From contig CAJMPR010000004.1 in the NCBI GenBank assembly GCA_905215345.1, positions 186,001 to 250,000 of the forward strand: 64,000 bases of DNA, given 5' to 3'. Numbering within the stretch: the first letter of the stretch is position 1; every line of letters begins with the position of its first letter. The notes below the pieces were generated by a model. The model saw nothing but the letters and a program-made list of their open reading frames with translations, was not told where the DNA came from and did not search any database. A program made the translations under genes and the position numbers. Shown here piece after piece: positions 17,847-25,614 of this stretch. The stretch comes from an uncultured bacterium. GTDB taxonomy: Bacteria > Bacteroidota > Bacteroidia > Bacteroidales > Bacteroidaceae.

Positions 17847-18494
17847 TTAGTCGATGAACTTAACTTTGGCTGCGTCTCTCGGCTTTGCGGCTGGAGCTTC
17901 GTCCGGATAACCGAAAGCAATGCAGTAAAGTAGTTGATATCCTTCGGGTATATCCAGTTTCTTGAGATATGCGGCAGCTTCGGGATTGCTTACGAGGAAT
18001 CGTGCCGGTCCGCCCAGGCAGCAGGAACCGATACCCATAGACCAAGCGGAAAGAATCATATTCTCACCTAATAGACCACAATCTATTTGCGACATATCAT
18101 AAGAAGTGTCATTTGCTATGAATACAACAGTAGGGGCATTACGGAACATATTCTTAAAGTTCGGATCTTTGGCAGCATTGGGATTCTCTTTCTTATAGAT
18201 TTCCGTAAGGCCGTTGATGAATTCCGGATTGTCTACGACGCGCACTGCCCAAGATTGCTTGTTTTGTCCGTTAGGAGCATTAATCCCACAATCCAGTATG
18301 ATTTGCATGGTATCTCGACTCACGGCTTGCGGCATATATTTACGGATGCTGCGGCGTGACATGATAGTCTCTATCACCGCATTTTTTTGACTGTTTTCAT
18401 CTTTAGTATTTTCATTCTCTTTCTGTACTTGTGTGCCGCATCCAAAGCACAACAATAGGCTGGCGCCTAATAGCATCAACTTTAAGTTCTTCAT
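17847..18494 (-). CDS. Nitroreductase-family lipoprotein
   Basis: A 215-residue protein with a lipoprotein signal (LLLCFGC, Cys19) followed by a charged linker and a nitroreductase fold: MSRRSIRKYMPQAV (FMN phosphate binding), NAPNGQNKQSWAVRVV, and CLGGPARFL with the family's GIGSC segment. These flavoproteins reduce nitro compounds, quinones or flavins with NAD(P)H. A lipid-anchored form in the envelope is less usual than the cytoplasmic one and raises the question of the electron donor. Substrate unknown. Confidence 0.85.
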   Translation of the reverse strand: MKNLKLMLLGASLLLCFGCGTQVQKENENTKDENSQKNAVIETIMSRRSIRKYMPQAVSRDTMQIILDCGINAPNGQNKQSWAVRVVDNPEFINGLTEIYKKENPNAAKDPNFKNMFRNAPTVVFIANDTSYDMSQIDCGLLGENMILSAWSMGIGSCCLGGPARFLVSNPEAAAYLKKLDIPEGYQLLYCIAFGYPDEAPAAKPRDAAKVKFID

Positions 18495-18534
18495 AATCTG
18501 TAGTGTATTAGTAATTTGATTTCCGCAAATCTAA

Positions 18535-18566
18535 CAAAAAAGCGGCTCCCGTTGCCGGAAACCGCC
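18535..18566 (-). terminator. Rho-independent terminator of pckA
   Basis: A 10-bp GC-rich stem closed by a GCAA tetraloop on the minus strand (18542-18551 with 18556-18565), followed by six T. It lies 25 bases after the pckA stop. Confidence 0.85.
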
Positions 18567-18590
18567 TTAAAAATATGTAATCTGGTTCTA

Positions 18591-20198
18591 TTAGAGTTTC
18601 GGACCAGCAGCAACCAAAGCTTTGCCAGCTTCGTTACCTGTGAACTTAGAGAAGTTCTTGATGAAGCGGCCAGCCAAGTCTTTTGCTTTTTCTTCCCACT
18701 TGCAAGCGCAGTCGTAAGTATCGCGCGGATCAAGAATCTTGGGATCAACACCCGGAAGCGCAGTCGGTACAACGAAATCGAAGTACGGGATAACCTTCGT
18801 CGGAGCCTTGTCGATAGAACCGTCAAGGATAGCGTCGATGATACCACGAGTATCTTTGATAGAAATACGTTTGCCGCTACCATTCCAACCAGTGTTTACC
18901 AAGTATGCTTTAGCACCAACCTTGTTCATCTTCTTAACCAGTTCTTCTGCATATTTAGTAGGATGTAAGCTCAAGAAAGCAGCACCGAAACAAGCAGAGA
19001 ATGTCGGAGTCGGTTCAGTGATACCACGTTCTGTACCAGCTAACTTAGCAGTGAAACCAGACAGGAAGTAGTACTGAGCTTGTTCCGGGTTCAGGATAGA
19101 TACCGGAGGTAATACACCGAAAGCGTCAGCAGACAGGAAGATTACCTGGTGAGCGTGAGGACCTTTAGAAACCGGCTTAACGATGTTATCGATATGATAG
19201 ATAGGATAAGAAACACGAGTATTCTCAGTTGCACTCTTGTCTGCAAAATCAATCTTGCCGGCAGCGTCAACAATTACGTTTTCTAACAGAGCATCACGTT
19301 TGATGGCTTTGTAGATATCGGGTTCACTTTCTTTATCCAAGTTGATAACTTTTGCATAGCAACCACCTTCGTAGTTGAATACACCTTCGTCATCCCATCC
19401 GTGTTCATCGTCACCGATTAACTTACGTTTCGGGTCGGTAGACAAAGTAGTCTTACCTGTACCAGACAGACCGAAGAAGATAGCAGTATCAGTACCTTCC
19501 ATGTTAGTATTAGCAGAACAGTGCATAGAAGCAATGCCACGAAGCGGGTTCATGTAGTTCATGATAGAGAACATACCTTTCTTCATTTCACCACCATACC
19601 AAGTATTCAGAATTACTTGTTCTTTAGTCTTTAAGTTAAATACAGTAGCTGTTTCAGAGTTCAAGCCCAGTTCTTTGTAGTTTTCAACTTTTGCTTTAGA
19701 AGCGTTGAAACATACGAAATCAGGTTCTCCGTAGTTAGCAAGTTCTTCAGCAGTCGGGCGGATGAACATGTTAGTTACGAAGTGAGCCTGCCAAGCAACT
19801 TCTACAATGAAACGTACTTTCATACGAGTAGCTTCGTTAGCACCACAGAAAGTATCTACAACGAACAGACGCTTGCCGCTTAATTCCTTTACAGCTTTAG
19901 CTTTCAAGTCAGCCCAAGCAGCTTCAGAGCAAGGCTTGTTATCGTTTTTGTATTCTTCAGAAGTCCACCATACAGAATCTTTGCTGGCTTCATTTTCAAC
20001 GAAGAATTTATCTTTAGGAGAACGACCGGTATAAACGCCAGTCATTACGTTTACAGCACCCAGTTCAGTTACTTGACCTTTTTCGAAGCCTTCCAGAGAC
20101 GGTTTAGTCTCTTCAGCGAACAATACATCATAAGACGGGTTGTGGATAATTTCCTTCACATCTTTGATACCGTACTTGCTTAAATCTAAATTTGCCAT
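18591..20198 (-). CDS. pckA: ATP-dependent phosphoenolpyruvate carboxykinase
   Basis: A 535-residue enzyme interconverting oxaloacetate and PEP. In Bacteroides it mainly fixes CO2 onto PEP on the way to succinate and propionate. Diagnostic motifs: FFGLSGTGKTTLS (P-loop), DDEHGWDDEGVFNYEGGCYAK (metal site), TGRSPKDKF and GWNGSGKRI. Length fits the ATP-using class. The 5' region is long (about 130 bases from a -7 box TACTTTTG at 20342-20335) and can pair AAGGGG with CCCCTT. Confidence 0.97.
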   Translation of the reverse strand: MANLDLSKYGIKDVKEIIHNPSYDVLFAEETKPSLEGFEKGQVTELGAVNVMTGVYTGRSPKDKFFVENEASKDSVWWTSEEYKNDNKPCSEAAWADLKAKAVKELSGKRLFVVDTFCGANEATRMKVRFIVEVAWQAHFVTNMFIRPTAEELANYGEPDFVCFNASKAKVENYKELGLNSETATVFNLKTKEQVILNTWYGGEMKKGMFSIMNYMNPLRGIASMHCSANTNMEGTDTAIFFGLSGTGKTTLSTDPKRKLIGDDEHGWDDEGVFNYEGGCYAKVINLDKESEPDIYKAIKRDALLENVIVDAAGKIDFADKSATENTRVSYPIYHIDNIVKPVSKGPHAHQVIFLSADAFGVLPPVSILNPEQAQYYFLSGFTAKLAGTERGITEPTPTFSACFGAAFLSLHPTKYAEELVKKMNKVGAKAYLVNTGWNGSGKRISIKDTRGIIDAILDGSIDKAPTKVIPYFDFVVPTALPGVDPKILDPRDTYDCACKWEEKAKDLAGRFIKNFSKFTGNEAGKALVAAGPKL

Positions 20199-20521
20199 TT
20201 CTTTTAATGATTTAAAATTTGGTATTTGGTTTATAATCTCTCTGTCTCTTTTTACCTTGGGTCTATGAAGGGGAAGAATTATGCGAAATACTCCTTTTCG
20301 ACTACCTTTCGATAAGCCCCTTGTTTTTCGCCTACAAAAGTAATACTTTATTTTTAAAGAAAGAGTCTATTAGAGAAATTTTTCTGTAATTGGAAATCTT
20401 TTATAAAACCGTAACAATATCTGCAAACTGAATGTTGCAATTTGCATGAAAATCGTTTACTTTGCATTCATTATTCTATCAAAAACAAAATAACTAATAC
20501 ATATAATCTGAAATAACGACA
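20199..20521. other. Divergent regulatory gap between pckA and upp
   Basis: It holds a -7-like box for pckA (TACTTTTG, minus, 20342-20335) with a leader of about 130 bases that can form a long-range stem (20268-20273 with 20317-20322), and a promoter for upp (TTG 20435-20437, 19 bases, TTACTTTG 20457-20464). No further gene is seen. Confidence 0.6.
20435..20464 (+). promoter_or_regulatory. Promoter of upp
   Basis: TTG (20435-20437), 19 bases, TTACTTTG (20457-20464), one mismatch from the TAnnTTTG consensus, 57 bases before the ATG. Confidence 0.55.
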
Positions 20522-21181
20522 ATGAAGGTTATCAATTTTGCCGAGACTAATTCAGTCTTGAACCAATTTGTGGCGGAGATTCGTGATGTGCAAGTGCAAT
20601 CCGATCGTATGCGTTTTCGCCGTAATATAGAACGGATTGGAGAAATTATGGCGTATGAGATGAGTAAAGAACTGACGTATTCCGTCAAGCAAGTACAAAC
20701 TCCACTGGGAGTAGCTCCGGTTAGTACAGCCGATGATGAGGTGGTGATAGCTACTGTTTTCCGTGCCGGACTTCCTTTGCATACCGGTTTTCTGAATATC
20801 TTTGATCGTGCCGGTAATGCTTTCGTATCGGCTTACCGTTATTATAAAGATAAAGAATGCCGTGTGGTAGATGTGCACATTGAGTATATAGCTACTCCCG
20901 ACTTGACTGATAAGACATTGTTGCTGGTAGACCCGATGCTTGCAACAGGTGAAAGTATGGAACTTGCGTGGAGAGGCTTTTTGACGAAAGGTGTGCCGGC
21001 CAAGTTGCAGATAGCTTGTGTCATTGCCAGTCAACAGGGTGTGGATCATCTGGCAAAACTATTCCCTGGAGATGAAGTTACTTTGTGGTGTGCAGCTATC
21101 GACCCGGATATGAACGAACATTCTTACATTGTTCCCGGACTCGGAGATGCGGGCGATTTAGCTTACGGGGATAAATTATAG
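20522..21181 (+). CDS. upp: Uracil phosphoribosyltransferase
   Basis: A 219-residue pyrimidine salvage enzyme making UMP from uracil and PRPP. The PRPP-binding loop is LLVDPMLATGES. The uracil site is near the C terminus (AAIDPDMNEHSYIVPGLGDAGD). The N-terminal RDVQVQSDRMRFRRNIERIG is typical of the family. It starts at the first ATG after the promoter and is monocistronic. Confidence 0.95.
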   Translation: MKVINFAETNSVLNQFVAEIRDVQVQSDRMRFRRNIERIGEIMAYEMSKELTYSVKQVQTPLGVAPVSTADDEVVIATVFRAGLPLHTGFLNIFDRAGNAFVSAYRYYKDKECRVVDVHIEYIATPDLTDKTLLLVDPMLATGESMELAWRGFLTKGVPAKLQIACVIASQQGVDHLAKLFPGDEVTLWCAAIDPDMNEHSYIVPGLGDAGDLAYGDKL

Positions 21182-21322
21182 AAAGAAGCCGCTTTTGTAG
21201 CATATATGCTTATAGGTCTGAGCATTTGTTATTCAAGGTGTAGCGAAGAATAGATTCTGTAATTATACCGTCTGAATAGTTACGTGAAAGTTGTCAAGAG
21301 CATATTTATGTAATATTAACAA

Positions 21323-21348
21323 GCGGGAGGCATGAGTCTCCCGTTTTT
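21323..21348 (+). terminator. Terminator downstream of upp
   Basis: GCGGGAG paired with CTCCCG, then TTTTTG, on the plus strand: a typical Rho-independent terminator. Confidence 0.75.
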
Positions 21349-21481
21349 GTTTTCAAAGTGTATGATGTGTTGTTCGGAATTGCATCATCCGTTTCTACAC
21401 ACCTCATTATCCACAACGCCCGGGCTTTTCAGCAAAACCACGTAGCTTTTCAAGGTAAACAACGGGCATTTTACTTGTTGA

Positions 21482-21536
21482 AATGTTGCACTTTAGTTAC
21501 TCAGACTTGAGGTTTAGCTCACTAAAGTGCAACATT
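21482..21536. repeat. Perfect 16-bp inverted repeat
   Basis: AATGTTGCACTTTAGT (21482-21497) and its exact complement (21521-21536) with a 23-base loop that holds a small CTCA/TGAG stem. No T tract follows, so it is not a standard terminator. Confidence 0.65.
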
Positions 21537-21565
21537 ACAAAAGAAGATGAGCTTTGGAAAAAAAG

Positions 21566-21592
21566 AAAAGGAACGGGGTTACCGTTCCTTTT
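21566..21592 (-). terminator. Terminator of the 2-oxoacid oxidoreductase operon
   Basis: AAAAGGAACGG and CCGTTCCTTTT arms around a short loop; on the minus strand it is followed by a T-rich run. Confidence 0.75.
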
Positions 21593-21714
21593 ATCCTTAA
21601 TTTAAAATTGAAGTATCTATAAGTTTACCTTACAAAGATACAATATCAGAAAGGCAATGTCAAGTTTTTCGGGAATTATTTCCATTGCGTTTAATGATTG
21701 TAGCTTGAGAAGCT

Positions 21715-22719
21715 TTATTTTACTTCCCACGTATCATTTGTCATCAACAATTCCTGGAAGTTATGATACTTCTTCTTTGCTGATATTTCTTCGATTTGTT
21801 CGTGGACAGCATCGTTGTAAGTAGGAGCATCTACATCACGGATTACACCAAGTGCGACAGGAAAGTCGGGGCCTTCCATCAATGCAAGTTTTAACTGTAA
21901 AGTATTGTCTTCACAGTGTGCGTCATGTACAAGGATATCTTTTTCTGTAACACCATTCTCATCGAGTTTTACGACTTTCAGACCGAATCCTTGCTGTATC
22001 AGCCCATATTCTTTATTCTCGCCAAAGAGCATAGGCTTGCCGTGTTCCAGATAAATGGCGTTCTTGGCACGACCTTCTTTCTTATAAACTTCGTCAAAAG
22101 TATTATCATTGAAGATAACACAGTGTTGTAGAATCTCACAGACGGTAGTTCCTTTGTGATTGGCGGCAGCTTTTAATACATCGACAGTTCCGGCAGCATC
22201 AGTAGCTACGCAACGTGCGAAGAAACGACCACGTGCACCGAAACAAAGTTCTGCCGGGTGGAACGGATCTTCAACTGTACCATAAGGGGATGATTTGCTG
22301 ACGAAACCACGGGGAGACGTCGGAGAATATTGACCTTTGGTCAGACCGTAAATACGATTGTTCAGCAACAGAATGTTGATATCGATATTACGACGGATTG
22401 CATGGATAAAGTGATTGCCGCCGATGGCCATGCCGTCTCCATCACCAGAGACTTGCCAAACGCTTAATTCCGGATTAGCTACTTTACAACCGGTTGAAAT
22501 AGCGGCAGCACGTCCATGAATAGTCTGCATGGCATATGTATTCATATAATAAGGTAGACGACTGGAACAACCGATACCGGAGATTACGGCTGTTTCATTC
22601 GGTGCGATACCAATTTCAGCCATTGCCTTATGCAGTGAAGCCAAGAAGAAGTGGTCACCGCAACCCGGACACCAACGGGGTTGTCCTTTTTTGAAATCTT
22701 TCGCTGTATATTCGTTCAT
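21715..22719 (-). CDS. 2-oxoacid:ferredoxin oxidoreductase, beta subunit
   Basis: A 334-residue thiamine-diphosphate-binding subunit. It has the CPGCGDH cysteine motif near the N terminus and the TPP/metal motif GDGDGMAIGGNHFIHAIRRN...LLNN. Together with the alpha subunit encoded upstream it would oxidatively decarboxylate a 2-oxoacid to an acyl-CoA using ferredoxin, or run in reverse. The alpha/beta pair without separate ferredoxin or delta subunits is most like 2-oxoglutarate oxidoreductases (KorAB), but pyruvate or branched-chain acids cannot be excluded. Confidence 0.9.
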   Translation of the reverse strand: MNEYTAKDFKKGQPRWCPGCGDHFFLASLHKAMAEIGIAPNETAVISGIGCSSRLPYYMNTYAMQTIHGRAAAISTGCKVANPELSVWQVSGDGDGMAIGGNHFIHAIRRNIDINILLLNNRIYGLTKGQYSPTSPRGFVSKSSPYGTVEDPFHPAELCFGARGRFFARCVATDAAGTVDVLKAAANHKGTTVCEILQHCVIFNDNTFDEVYKKEGRAKNAIYLEHGKPMLFGENKEYGLIQQGFGLKVVKLDENGVTEKDILVHDAHCEDNTLQLKLALMEGPDFPVALGVIRDVDAPTYNDAVHEQIEEISAKKKYHNFQELLMTNDTWEVK

Positions 22720-22735
22720 GATGTTTCACCTTTGG

Positions 22736-22799
22736 TGAATTACAAATTACTAATTACGAGATTGTAATCAGCTACTTGTAATTCGTAATTAATAATTAG
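22736..22799. repeat. Intergenic dyad built of AATTAC words
   Basis: AATTAC/AAATTAC/TAATTACGAG words on one arm (22738-22760), and GTAATTCGTAATTAATAATTAG on the other (22778-22799), overlapping the stop codon of the alpha-subunit gene. Within the operon it could reduce read-through into the beta gene or stabilise the upstream message. Confidence 0.65.
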
Positions 22800-24646
22800 T
22801 CATTAATAATAATCTTATCGAAGGCAGCAACCAATTCGGCTACGACGAAAGGTTGTCCCTTAACTTCATTGAATTGATAAGGGGTGAAGTTGTCTATCTT
22901 CATACGCAGGTATCCGGCAAATTGTCCCAGGTTTTGCTCGGCAACTACCACCTTTTTATATTTTTTAAGAACAGCTTCGGTATTCTTCGGCAACGGATTG
23001 ATATAAGAGAAGTGTGCAAGCGCTACTTTCTTACCAGACTTATTCATTTCGTTAACAGCAGAATACAAGTGACCGTAAGTTCCACCAAAGCCTACTACCA
23101 GCAAGTCGGCATCATCTGCGCAGCCTTGTACTTCTACATCGGGCACTTCAATCTTGGCAATTTTTTCAGCACGCAAGTGACACATGAGGTTGTGATTTTC
23201 CGGATCGGTAGAAATAGCTCCGGTATTACTGTCTTTTTCCAAGCCACCGAGAATATGGGTATAGCCTTCCTGCCCGGGGATAGCCCAGTAACGAACACCG
23301 GTCTCCGGATTACGTTTGTACGGAGTATAGTTGTCTTTCATCTCCGGAGTTACATACGGAGGATTGATAACAGGGTATTCATTCAGGTTGGGCAATTTCC
23401 AGGCACCTGAACCGTTGGCAACAAAACCATCTGTCAGTAAAACGACTGGGGTCATATGTTCCAAGGCTATTTTGCAGGCATAATATGCCGCATCGAAGCA
23501 GTTTGTCGGAGAAGTTGCGGCAATAACCGGCATCGGGCTTTCACCATTGCGACCAAACAAAGCTTGCAATAAGTCGGTTTGTTCCGACTTTGTAGGAAGA
23601 CCCGTGGAAGGACCACCACGTTGAACATCAAGGATGACTAAGGGCAATTCTGTGATTACTGCCAGATTCATAGCTTCTGATTTGAGGCAGACACCAGGTC
23701 CGGAGGTTGTCGTTACTGCCAATGCGCCAGCAAAAGAAGCACCGATAGCTGTAGCACAACCGGATATTTCGTCTTCGCATTGCACTGTCATTACACCCAA
23801 TGACTTATGTTTCGATAGTTCATGTAGTACATCGGTTGCCGGAGTGATAGGATAGGAGCCTAAGAACAGCTTTAAACCTGCTTTTTCCGCTGCTGCGATG
23901 AAACCGTATGCAGTTGCTTTGTTGCCCATGATGTCCATATAAGTACCCGGCGCTTTGGCTTTACTGCCGATTTTGTACGTATGGGCTACGGAAGCGTGTG
24001 TGTTATGTCCGTAATCATATCCTGCATGAAGAACCTTGATATTTGCTTCAGCAATTTCGGGTTTCTTTCCAAATTTCTCGCGGATAAAATCTTCCGCTGC
24101 TTTCATGTCGCGGTTAAATAGCCAGCATACTAATCCGACGGTAAACATATTACGGCATTTCAGCATGGCTTTATTTTCCATTCCTGTATCTGACAAGCAA
24201 TCTTTTACCATTTGAGAAATAGGAGCGGCAATAACATCTTGCTTAATTCCCATTTCTTCAATAGGGTTATCGGTCTTAAAAGCTGCCTTTTCCAAATCGG
24301 ATTTCTGGAAAGCATCCGTATCGATAATGATACATGCGGTAGATTTAGCAAACTTATATTGTGTTTTCAATGCAGCAGCATTCATAGCTACCAGTACATC
24401 GCATTTATCACCCGGAGTATAGACTTTATCTGCTCCAATGTGTACCTGAAAGCCAGATACACCGGTAAGTGAACCTTGCGGGGCACGGATGTCTGCCGGA
24501 TAATCGGGAAATGTGCTTATGTCATTACCCACCGTAGCCGAAACTGTTGAAAAGATGTTGCCGGCGAGTTGCATACCATCACCGGAGTCTCCGGAGAAGC
24601 GGACTACCACTTGCTCCAGTTCTTTGACCATCATGTCGTTTGCCAT
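22796..24646 (-). CDS. 2-oxoacid:ferredoxin oxidoreductase, fused gamma-alpha subunit
   Basis: A 616-residue protein joining the gamma domain (residues 1 to about 200, with VVRFSGDSGDGMQLAGNI) to the alpha pyrimidine-binding domain (GLKLFLGSYPITPATDVLHEL, TVQCEDEISGCATAIGASFAGALAVTTTSGPG) and a C-terminal transketolase-like domain. This gamma-alpha fusion is common in Bacteroidetes. It is the first gene of a two-gene operon with the beta subunit. Confidence 0.9.
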   Translation of the reverse strand: MANDMMVKELEQVVVRFSGDSGDGMQLAGNIFSTVSATVGNDISTFPDYPADIRAPQGSLTGVSGFQVHIGADKVYTPGDKCDVLVAMNAAALKTQYKFAKSTACIIIDTDAFQKSDLEKAAFKTDNPIEEMGIKQDVIAAPISQMVKDCLSDTGMENKAMLKCRNMFTVGLVCWLFNRDMKAAEDFIREKFGKKPEIAEANIKVLHAGYDYGHNTHASVAHTYKIGSKAKAPGTYMDIMGNKATAYGFIAAAEKAGLKLFLGSYPITPATDVLHELSKHKSLGVMTVQCEDEISGCATAIGASFAGALAVTTTSGPGVCLKSEAMNLAVITELPLVILDVQRGGPSTGLPTKSEQTDLLQALFGRNGESPMPVIAATSPTNCFDAAYYACKIALEHMTPVVLLTDGFVANGSGAWKLPNLNEYPVINPPYVTPEMKDNYTPYKRNPETGVRYWAIPGQEGYTHILGGLEKDSNTGAISTDPENHNLMCHLRAEKIAKIEVPDVEVQGCADDADLLVVGFGGTYGHLYSAVNEMNKSGKKVALAHFSYINPLPKNTEAVLKKYKKVVVAEQNLGQFAGYLRMKIDNFTPYQFNEVKGQPFVVAELVAAFDKIIIND

Positions 24647-24762
24647 AACTTACGAATTACTATTGATTAATTTTTCGGGGTTTTCTAAAAATACACAGAC
24701 GACAAATTTCGGAAAGTTAATCGGATTAACAAAACTTTTTTCGGAAAATCAGCAGAATACAC

Positions 24763-24770
24763 TATCTTTG
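24763..24770 (+). promoter_or_regulatory. -7 box of the tRNA-Arg transcript
   Basis: TATCTTTG, an exact match to TAnnTTTG, 40 bases before the tRNA. The -33 element is weak. Confidence 0.45.
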
Positions 24771-24810
24771 TGCACGCAATCTAATGCTATATACAAAATA
24801 TATGCAAAAA

Positions 24811-24882
24811 GGTCTTGTAGTTCAACGGATAGAATAGAAGTTTCCTAAACTTTAGATCCGGGTTCGATTCCCGGCGAGACTA
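24811..24882 (+). tRNA. tRNA-Arg (anticodon CCT)
   Basis: A full cloverleaf folds by eye: acceptor stem GGTCTTG with CGAGACT, D arm GTTC/GAAT, anticodon arm GAAGT-TTCCTAA-ACTTT giving anticodon CCT (reads AGG), and a T arm CCGGG-TTCGATT-CCCGG. CCA is not encoded. A protein-coding frame begins 12 bases after the discriminator base. Confidence 0.95.
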
Positions 24883-24894
24883 CTTACTGATACT

Positions 24895-25614
24895 ATGATT
24901 ATGGCACGACTCCTGGAAAAAATGCGATTGCAGGTAAAGAACCATGCGGAATGGTGGGCAAGCTATATGACTGAGATGTCTATCTTGGTGATAAGTTTGG
25001 CCGCAACTTTCTATGGGGAAAGCCTGATTGAAAGTTATAATGAAGCGCAGGAGGATAAAAGTACCATGGAACTGGTGGTTAATGAATTGGAATCCGATTA
25101 TGAAGTATTGGGGGAGATGAAAGAACAATATGAGGCTGAATTAGACTTCTCGAATGCGCTTGAGTCTGTATTAATTCAACATGCGGTGCTCCCACAAGAC
25201 TCTCTTGAAAAATATCTGAATTTTCATCGTATATATAACTATTGGACTCTGAAAGTGAGTGCTTTTGATTTTGTTAAAGTGTCCGGAGCTATGCAGAGAG
25301 TAGAGGATAAAGAGTTGGTAGTAGAACTGTTTCAATGCTATGAACTGTTGAATGTGATGAAAGATTTAGATTCCCGTTTCCGGGAAGAATATAGGACGAA
25401 TCTTTCTGATTTTAAATCCAGATTAGAGCATGGTCAACATGGTAGTACGGTTGAGGAACAATGGGAACAAATAGATAAAGACGTTGTCTATAAACGTTTT
25501 TTGCTTTATTCGGTTCCTCCTTTAGCTAAATCTATCCTCAGAGAAATAACAGTAATCATGGAGCATTTAGATGGAACAGTTCGGCAGATAAAGGCTAATT
25601 ATAAAATTGATTAG
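24895..25614 (+). CDS. Single-pass membrane protein with coiled-coil region (DUF6090-like layout)
   Basis: A 239-residue protein. After a short basic N terminus (ARLLEKMRLQVKNHAEWW) one hydrophobic helix (MTEMSILVISLAATFYGESLIESY) is followed by an acidic, helical region. The layout of short cytoplasmic tail, one membrane helix and an extracytoplasmic helical domain is like that of DUF6090 proteins, but the match is by architecture only. The start ATG lies 12 bases after the tRNA-Arg gene, leaving almost no room for a separate leader; it may be read from the tRNA promoter after tRNA processing. An in-frame ATG two codons later is an alternative start. It converges with the legumain-like gene, its frame overlapping that gene's end by 4 bases. 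Confidence 0.7.
   Translation: MIMARLLEKMRLQVKNHAEWWASYMTEMSILVISLAATFYGESLIESYNEAQEDKSTMELVVNELESDYEVLGEMKEQYEAELDFSNALESVLIQHAVLPQDSLEKYLNFHRIYNYWTLKVSAFDFVKVSGAMQRVEDKELVVELFQCYELLNVMKDLDSRFREEYRTNLSDFKSRLEHGQHGSTVEEQWEQIDKDVVYKRFLLYSVPPLAKSILREITVIMEHLDGTVRQIKANYKID

Larger units (their letters stand above)
21182..21714. other. 533-bp intergenic region with three hairpins
   Basis: No coding frame is convincing. It contains a terminator-like hairpin on the plus strand (21323-21348), a perfect 16-bp inverted repeat (21482-21536), and the terminator of the minus-strand oxidoreductase operon (21566-21592). The first hairpin is about 140 bases after the upp stop, so either the upp transcript has a long 3' UTR or a small RNA ends there. 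Confidence 0.5.

Noticed and set aside
22853..23410. A 185-codon plus-strand frame inside the oxidoreductase alpha gene
   Set aside because: Antisense to a well-conserved enzyme; no protein features of its own.
24811..24895. Integration of a mobile element at the tRNA-Arg
   Set aside because: No integrase and no repeated tRNA 3' end were seen downstream within the window.
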